A stretch of 36,877 nucleotides of DNA from contig JAADEL010000049.1 of assembly GCA_013153395.1 (NCBI GenBank), positions 1-36,877 on the forward strand. The letters are read 5' to 3'. The stretch is from Microcaldota archaeon. GTDB lineage: Archaea; Micrarchaeota; Micrarchaeia; Anstonellales; J096. How positions within the stretch are numbered: position 1 is the stretch's first letter; each line of letters begins with the position of its first letter. Positions 32,800 to 36,877 of this stretch are shown piece by piece. Both the position numbers and the translations under genes were made by a program. Below the pieces are notes generated by a model, which was given only the letters and a program-made list of their open reading frames with translations, was not told the DNA's origin and did not search any database.

Positions 32800-33757
32800 A
32801 ATAAAACAGGTATAATCTGCATTGGAAAGGTCCTTTAGAGGTTTCTGCTATTAAAAGAGATACTTTTCCAAACTCTGGTCCTATCTAGGATACAGGCTAG
32901 TGGTAGCATTGGTGGGGCCGCGTAAAGTGGGAAAAACTTTAGTTATGATGACGAGATAAAAGAACCTGCAGAGATTATTGAAGAATGGAGAAGAGCAGTA
33001 GGAAAGCCCATTAAAGGGAATTTTTATCTTTTTCTCGATGAGGTTCAGCAGCTCCCTAATTGGACAGGGAAGATCAAGGCCCTCTCAACTTAACATCCAT
33101 ATTGTATTGAGATATGTCCGATAGGGTTGCTGGCAGGTCGCTTGGTGGAAATAGAGGTGCCTCCGCTAACCTTTCCCGAGTATATGCGATTCAAAGGATA
33201 TAATGAATGCAACGAGGCTATCTACCAAGAGTATATGCTAAGACAGCTTCCTTTTTTGGCCCTTTATCCCATCGAAAGTCCAGATTATATAAAAAGCATT
33301 ATGGATAAGGTGCTCTATGGGGACATTATCCGAATCAAAGGGGATCGAGAGCTTGCCCTTGCATAATCTTGAAACAACCAGGACAGATTATAAAGACCTC
33401 TCACCTTGGAGTAAATCGCAATAAAGTGTCGGAGCACCTGAGGTTGCTAGAAGAGACCTTTAAGAAAACTCTATAATTATTCCCGAAATTCTAAAAAAGG
33501 AGGTGCGGGCCAAGAAGCATTATCCTTTTTATACTACCCTGCACGCCTATGCAGCTTTGCCTGAGTTTTCCTGAATGGTTGAGACAGAGGCGGCCTTTCA
33601 ACTAAATGCCCAGTATTTTTATTATGAGAGAGGGCGAGAGGTAGATTTTGTGGATGAGGACTGGGCGCTGGAGTGCAAGATGAAAAAGAGGATAAGAAGG
33701 CAAGAGCTCCGAACCTTGCTAAGCCTTCCCCAGCCCAAGAAATGTGTGCTCACTTAA
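32800..33757 (+). pseudogene. Decayed DUF4143/COG1373-type AAA ATPase
   Basis: Fragments in several frames together spell one ATPase of the AAA plus DUF4143 family. They include Walker A VGPRKVGKT (about 32913-32939), Walker B YLFLDEVQQLPNW (about 33025-33063), GRLVEIEVPPLTFPEYMRFKG (33130-33195) and a winged-helix segment IIKTSHLGVNRNKVSEHLRLLEE (about 33389-33457). A C-terminal nuclease-like strand, YYERGREVDFVDEDWALECK (about 33620-33680), ends in a stop after CVLT at 33757. Frameshifts, in-frame stops (for example soon after Walker A, near 33364 and 33472) and missing pieces show that it is inactive. The family is common in archaea and often mobile or lineage-expanded. Confidence 0.85.
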
Positions 33758-33768
33758 ACTTTGTGTGA

Positions 33769-33777
33769 TTTGCACAG
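33769..33777. repeat. Inverted copy of the upstream operator half-site
   Basis: TTTGCACAG here is the reverse complement of CTGTGCAAA at 32764-32772. The two copies bracket the decayed ATPase gene. They could be element boundaries or binding sites. Confidence 0.35.
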
Positions 33778-33785
33778 GGCATGAG

Positions 33786-33794
33786 TTTATAAAA
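33786..33794 (+). promoter_or_regulatory. TATA box for topA
   Basis: TTTATAAAA is centred 27 bases upstream of the GTG at 33817. Confidence 0.6.
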
Positions 33795-33816
33795 TAATGG
33801 CTGGGAGTTAAGGGTT

Positions 33817-35745
33817 GTGAGGATAGTTATAGCAGAGAAGCCCAAGGTTGCCCAGAAGATTGCCTCTATTTTCAAAGGGCTTAAGCTCACGCCCTATAAA
33901 AAGATCCGCTATTTTAAAGGAGATGATTTGGCGGTTATCTCTGCTGTAGGTCATGTTTATAACCTGGCTGAAACCAAAAAGAGCTACCAATACCCGGTAT
34001 TTGATATAGAGTGGAAACCTGCCTATCTTGCCAACAAAAGCGCTGCCTACACCAAAGACTACGTGGAGCTTGCCCAGAAGCTTGCCCCCAAGGCAAAGGA
34101 GGTTATTGTTGCTACAGATTACGATACTGAAGGAAGCTTGATAGGATATAACCTGGCAAGGTTTACTATGCCGGGCAAGCCTCTCTATAGAATGAAGTTC
34201 TCCTCCATCACCTTGCCTGAGCTAAAGAAAGCATGGGAAAACCTCCAAGAGTTTGATTACAACAATGCCTTTGCCGGAGAAGCTCGGCACACCATAGATT
34301 GGTTTTATGGAATAAACCTCTCTAGGGCTTTGATGAGTGCTCTCAAAAAGGCGGGCATGTTCAAGATACTAAGCATAGGAAGGGTACAAGGTCCTACGTT
34401 GGATTTGGTGGTGAAACGAGAGCATGAGATAAGGGACTTTAAGCCGGAAATCTATTACGTGGTAAAGGCCAAGGGAAAGGGCGTGGAGTTTGATTATGGA
34501 AAAAGGATGAGCAAAGAAGAGGCCCAAGAGGTCTATGATAGGATAGGGAAATATGCCACAGTGGTAGATATAGAGAATAAGGAAGTGGAAGTAATGCCGC
34601 CTGTGCCTTTTGACCTTACCACCTTGCAGACCGAGGCCTACCGCATACATGGGATAACGCCTGCTCAAACGTTGAAGCTTGCCCAGGCACTCTATGAAGA
34701 AGGGCTGATAAGCTATCCGAGAACAAGCTCTCAAAAATATCCTCCTACTTTGCCCATTAGGAATATCCTTTCTCAGCTTGAAATCCATCAGGAGTATGCG
34801 GAACGATTGTTGGGCAAGGGAAGGTTGAGGCCGGTGCAAGGTAAGAAAGAGGACCCTGCCCACCCTGCCATCTACCCTACCGGAAACTATAAACCTCTGG
34901 AGGGGCAAGCAAAGAAATTATATGATTTGATTGTGAGGAGGTTCTTGGCTACTTTGTCTCCTCCTGCCCGCAAGGCAATAACTACTGTAACTATTGAAAG
35001 CAATGGTGTGAAACTGAAGGCTAAAGGAGAGCGCATCCTAGAGCCTGGTTTTATGGAGATTTATCCTTACGTGAGTTTGAAGAAAGAGCTACCAGACTTC
35101 GAACATGGTGAAACATTCCCTATTACCAAAAAGCTCTCCAAGGAGCAAACAAAGCCACCTGCCCGATATAATGAGGCATCTTTGGTAAAGGAGCTGGAGA
35201 AAAAGAACCTGGGAACAAAGGCCACCCGAGCAGTGATTGTTTCCACATTATTCGATCGAGACTATCTTACTAAGGAAGGAAAGCACATCCTGCCCACCGA
35301 GTTTGGAGAGGTAGTGAGGGAGGTGCTGAAAGAGAATGTTCCCACTATCTTAGATGAAGAGCTTACCCGCAGCTTGGAGAAAAAGATAGAGGGCATCCAA
35401 GAAGGAAAGATGGACAAGGAGGAAGTGATAGACGAGGCGAAGGAGATTGTATACAATATCTCCCAGGAGTTTAAAGAGAAGGAAGAGAAGATAGGAAAAG
35501 AACTGTTGAATGCCTTCCGAGCATATAGCGATAAACAAGAGGTATTGGGAAAGCATGTATGTGGAGGCAATCTCAGGCTAAAAAAGGGAAAAAAGAATTA
35601 TTATCTGTGGTGTGATAAGTGTAAGGAGGCCCATCCTCTTCCGCCTGGAGTGCCCTTCAAGATAAAGGATAATAAGCTGATGATGAAGAAAGGTAGGCGG
35701 TTTGTGGAGTTCCGGAACGAACAAATTGACAGCATGTTGGCATAG
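33817..35745 (+). CDS. topA: DNA topoisomerase I (type IA)
   Basis: This 642-residue type IA enzyme has a TOPRIM domain with IAEKPKVAQKIA at 4-15 and the metal motif TDYDTEG at 100-106 (Asp101, Asp103). Then follow FYGINLSRALMSALK, the catalytic Tyr300 in LISYPRTSS, and NLGTKATRAVIV near 465. The C-terminal zinc finger has C-GGNLRLK and WCDKCKE (about 587-610). It relaxes negative supercoils by single-strand passage. The helicase half of reverse gyrase is absent. GTG start is leaderless, 27 bases after the TATA box. It stands alone between the decayed ATPase and the DUF2202 gene. Confidence 0.96.
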   Translation: MRIVIAEKPKVAQKIASIFKGLKLTPYKKIRYFKGDDLAVISAVGHVYNLAETKKSYQYPVFDIEWKPAYLANKSAAYTKDYVELAQKLAPKAKEVIVATDYDTEGSLIGYNLARFTMPGKPLYRMKFSSITLPELKKAWENLQEFDYNNAFAGEARHTIDWFYGINLSRALMSALKKAGMFKILSIGRVQGPTLDLVVKREHEIRDFKPEIYYVVKAKGKGVEFDYGKRMSKEEAQEVYDRIGKYATVVDIENKEVEVMPPVPFDLTTLQTEAYRIHGITPAQTLKLAQALYEEGLISYPRTSSQKYPPTLPIRNILSQLEIHQEYAERLLGKGRLRPVQGKKEDPAHPAIYPTGNYKPLEGQAKKLYDLIVRRFLATLSPPARKAITTVTIESNGVKLKAKGERILEPGFMEIYPYVSLKKELPDFEHGETFPITKKLSKEQTKPPARYNEASLVKELEKKNLGTKATRAVIVSTLFDRDYLTKEGKHILPTEFGEVVREVLKENVPTILDEELTRSLEKKIEGIQEGKMDKEEVIDEAKEIVYNISQEFKEKEEKIGKELLNAFRAYSDKQEVLGKHVCGGNLRLKKGKKNYYLWCDKCKEAHPLPPGVPFKIKDNKLMMKKGRRFVEFRNEQIDSMLA

Positions 35746-35761
35746 TTTCAGTTTTTGAAAC
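35745..35761 (+). terminator. Small hairpin after topA
   Basis: GTTTCA and TGAAAC form a 6-bp stem with a T-rich loop (GTTTT) immediately after the topA stop. It is a possible terminator or RNA-end hairpin, weak on its own. Confidence 0.3.
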
Positions 35762-35775
35762 CATAGAAACGGGCA

Positions 35776-35785
35776 TTTTTAAATA
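35776..35785 (+). promoter_or_regulatory. TATA box for the DUF2202 gene
   Basis: TTTTTAAATA is centred about 40 bases upstream of the ATG. The predicted start near 35807 leaves a leader of about 14 bases with the GGTGA site. Confidence 0.55.
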
Positions 35786-35809
35786 TAAGTTAGCTTCCCT
35801 AGTAATTCG

Positions 35810-35814
35810 GGTGA
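35810..35814 (+). promoter_or_regulatory. Shine-Dalgarno site of the DUF2202 gene
   Basis: GGTGA lies 6 bases before the ATG at 35821. With the peroxiredoxin gene, it is one of the few leadered genes in the window. Confidence 0.5.
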
Positions 35815-35820
35815 GAAAAA

Positions 35821-36567
35821 ATGAACGTGCGATACGGTTTGTTGGCCCTGGTGATGCTGGGGCTGGTGTTTGCAATGCCTCCATGGGCAGGTACAGGACA
35901 GGCCCGTGGACCTAGTGCCGACCTAGCGCAGAATATAACAGGGAACTACAGTATTACTGAGGAAGAGATAGAGGGCTTGATCTACATGCTTCAGGAAGAG
36001 AAGCTAGCCAGAGATGTATATCTAACTCTATATGAAAAGTGGGGTGCCCAGATCTTTTACAACATCGCCCAATCTGAGCAAAGACACATGGACGCCGTGC
36101 TAGCAGTAATGGAAGCCTATGGAATAGAGAATCCTCTACCTAGCGATGACAGAGGGGTGTTCAGGGATCAGATGTTCGTGGATCTCTACAACCAGCTAGT
36201 AGAGGAGGGATCCCAATCCCTTGAGGCAGCTTTGCAAGTAGGTATCAAGATCGAGGAGCTTGACATTGCTGACCTTGAAGAGAGAATGGCAGTGGTAACC
36301 AACCCTGAGATCCTCCGAGTATATCAGAATCTCGAGGCTGGTTCTGAGAACCACCTAAGGGCTTTCAAGGCTCAGCTTGAGGGCACCACTCCTGGAGGAC
36401 AGGGACAGATGCAGGCAGGCCAAGGACAGCAGGGACCTCAGCAGCAGCCTAAGGTAGAGAGAAAGGTACTTCGATGGAGATTCCTAGGATTTACCATTGA
36501 AATCCCAGTGACTGTACAGGATGGCAAGATCATTGAGAAGCCTTGGTGGGCCTTCTTTATTCAGTAA
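35821..36567 (+). CDS. Exported DUF2202 ferritin-like protein
   Basis: This 248-residue protein starts with a signal peptide or N-terminal anchor (MNVRYGLLALVMLGLVFAM, about 1-19). A DUF2202 domain of four helices spans about residues 40-185: EEEIEGLIYMLQEEKLARDVY, then SEQRHMDAVLAVMEAYGIENP, IEELDIADLEER and GSENHLRAFKAQLEG. The Glu and His residues in these helices match the metal-binding pattern of ferritin-like folds. A Gln/Gly-rich linker (about 188-212) leads to a C-terminal beta-like tail ending KPWWAFFIQ. Function is unproven for the family. Extracytoplasmic metal or redox activity is inferred. The short leader with a strong GGTGA suggests high expression. Confidence 0.88.
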   Translation: MNVRYGLLALVMLGLVFAMPPWAGTGQARGPSADLAQNITGNYSITEEEIEGLIYMLQEEKLARDVYLTLYEKWGAQIFYNIAQSEQRHMDAVLAVMEAYGIENPLPSDDRGVFRDQMFVDLYNQLVEEGSQSLEAALQVGIKIEELDIADLEERMAVVTNPEILRVYQNLEAGSENHLRAFKAQLEGTTPGGQGQMQAGQGQQGPQQQPKVERKVLRWRFLGFTIEIPVTVQDGKIIEKPWWAFFIQ

Positions 36568-36597
36568 TTTTGTTCTTTTTCTTTAACTTTTTTAACC
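36568..36597 (+). terminator. T-rich terminator after the DUF2202 gene
   Basis: The 30 bases after the stop contain several T-tracts (TTTTG, TTTTTC, TTTTTT), typical of archaeal termination. No strong hairpin precedes them. Confidence 0.5.
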
Positions 36598-36599
36598 TT

Positions 36600-36628
36600 C
36601 CCAGGGTAAAATAGATATATACCCTGGG
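36600..36628 (+). repeat. 9-bp hairpin enclosing a TATA-like sequence
   Basis: CCCAGGGTA (36600-36608) pairs with TACCCTGGG (36620-36628) around an 11-base loop containing ATAGATAT. The loop and 3' arm read as a possible TATA box (GATATATACC) that would start a transcript near 36640. It could equally be a terminator hairpin or an operator. Confidence 0.45.
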
Positions 36629-36647
36629 TAGGGTAGTCGTGAGGGCG

Positions 36648-36673
36648 AAAACTCCAAGTGACGTTGGAATTTT
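36648..36673 (+). repeat. Palindromic element, copy 1
   Basis: AAAACTCCAA and TTGGAATTTT form a 10-bp arm pair with one mismatch and a 6-base loop (GTGACG). The left half with its GTGA is a near copy (13 of 14) of the sequence at 36738-36751. Confidence 0.55.
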
Positions 36674-36725
36674 GTTTGGTTTTATGTTCTTTGATGGTGA
36701 TTAGAAATGCCTAAATATGGTAAAT

Positions 36726-36775
36726 TAAGACGACCAAAAAATTCCAAGTGACCTTTTTCCACCTAAGACGACCAA
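36726..36775 (+). repeat. Direct repeat TAAGACGACCAA, two copies
   Basis: TAAGACGACCAA occurs at 36726-36737 and 36764-36775, 38 bases apart start to start. The first copy directly adjoins element copy 2. With only two short copies this is not a CRISPR array. Confidence 0.6.
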
Positions 36776-36814
36776 CTCAGATCCCTTTTCCAAACCGGTC
36801 TCACTTGGAATTTT
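36738..36814 (+). repeat. Palindromic element, copies 2 and 3 (inverted pair)
   Basis: AAAATTCCAAGTGA (36738-36751) and its exact reverse complement TCACTTGGAATTTT (36801-36814) form a 14-bp inverted repeat around 49 bases. Together with copy 1 there are three copies in about 170 bases upstream of the truncated gene at 36851. The region has no gene of its own. Confidence 0.6.
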
Positions 36815-36822
36815 CACCAACC

Positions 36823-36830
36823 TTTTTAAC
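36823..36830 (+). promoter_or_regulatory. TATA box for the right-edge gene
   Basis: TTTTTAAC is centred about 25 bases upstream of the ATG at 36851, matching the leaderless spacing in the rest of the window. Confidence 0.45.
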
Positions 36831-36850
36831 CCTTTGGTCCTATACAAAAA

Positions 36851-36877
36851 ATGACGGGTTTGAATAAGACCTATGAG
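36851..36877 (+). CDS. Partial CDS, N-terminus only, unknown
   Basis: ATG at 36851 opens a frame that runs to the right edge (MTGLNKTYE, nine codons). The start is supported only by the TATA box 25 bases upstream. Family cannot be assigned. If real, it is the gene controlled by the palindromic elements at 36648-36814. Confidence 0.4.

Noticed and set aside
32800-33757. Separate short genes at 33127-33366 and 33575-33757
   Set aside because: Both are in-frame fragments of one decayed ATPase, with homologous pieces between and before them in other frames.
34369-34908. 179-codon open frame on the minus strand
   Set aside because: It is antisense to topA around the catalytic Tyr region. There is no independent support.
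36726-36775. Short regular repeats suggestive of CRISPR
   Set aside because: There are only two 12-base copies, repeat and spacer sizes are wrong, and no cas genes are nearby.

Overview
This window is archaeal chromosome. The evidence is a family B DNA polymerase, topoisomerase VI subunit A, a Hef-type helicase, PINA, Lhr, Pus10, TruD, Pth2, archaeal Elp3 and an e-MtaB-type methylthiotransferase. Most genes also start 22-31 bases downstream of a TTTAAA or TTTATAA box with no leader. The 23S rRNA gene stands alone, with no 16S, 5S or spacer tRNA beside it. Genes are densely packed and often overlap. This fits a small-genome lineage, possibly DPANN-like, but I cannot place it further. The rRNA and tRNA look much more GC-rich than the coding DNA, which hints at thermophily (inference).

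Layout. 1-3483: a divergently promoted repair-type operon (compact RNA-ligase-like nucleotidyltransferase, PINA ATPase, Hef-type helicase). 3480-4854: pth2 and truD on the minus strand. 4872-7899: a glycosyltransferase convergent with polB. 8026-12416: a DRG GTPase, sua5, a small Zn protein, elp3 and a membrane-anchored unknown. 12477-15475: a self-contained 23S unit. 15475-22152: an e-MtaB-type enzyme, a Na+/Ca2+ exchanger, two unknowns, a three-Cys peroxiredoxin, thiI, three small unknown genes and tRNA-Leu(UAA). 22210-26668: topoisomerase VI A with an intein, an unknown gene, a phosphoesterase and pus10. 26688-32746: an operon of lhr, a phosphoesterase, a DHH nuclease, an M20 peptidase and an unknown. 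32800-33757: a decayed DUF4143-type ATPase. 33817-36567: topA and an exported DUF2202 protein. 36568-36877: hairpins and repeated palindromic elements ahead of a truncated gene start.

Two functions dominate: DNA repair and topology (PINA, Hef, PolB, Top6A, Lhr, DHH, TopA) and tRNA/rRNA modification (TruD, Sua5, Elp3, e-MtaB, ThiI, Pus10). I found no CRISPR array, insertion sequence or obvious defence island. The points most worth a second look are these: a 23S rRNA with substitutions at normally invariant peptidyl-transferase positions plus compensating pairs nearby; a 23S end-stem with no bulge-helix-bulge motif; an intein inside the TOPRIM motif of Top6A; the compact ligase-like gene; strikingly symmetric or interleaved divergent promoters; and the palindromic element cluster at the right edge.
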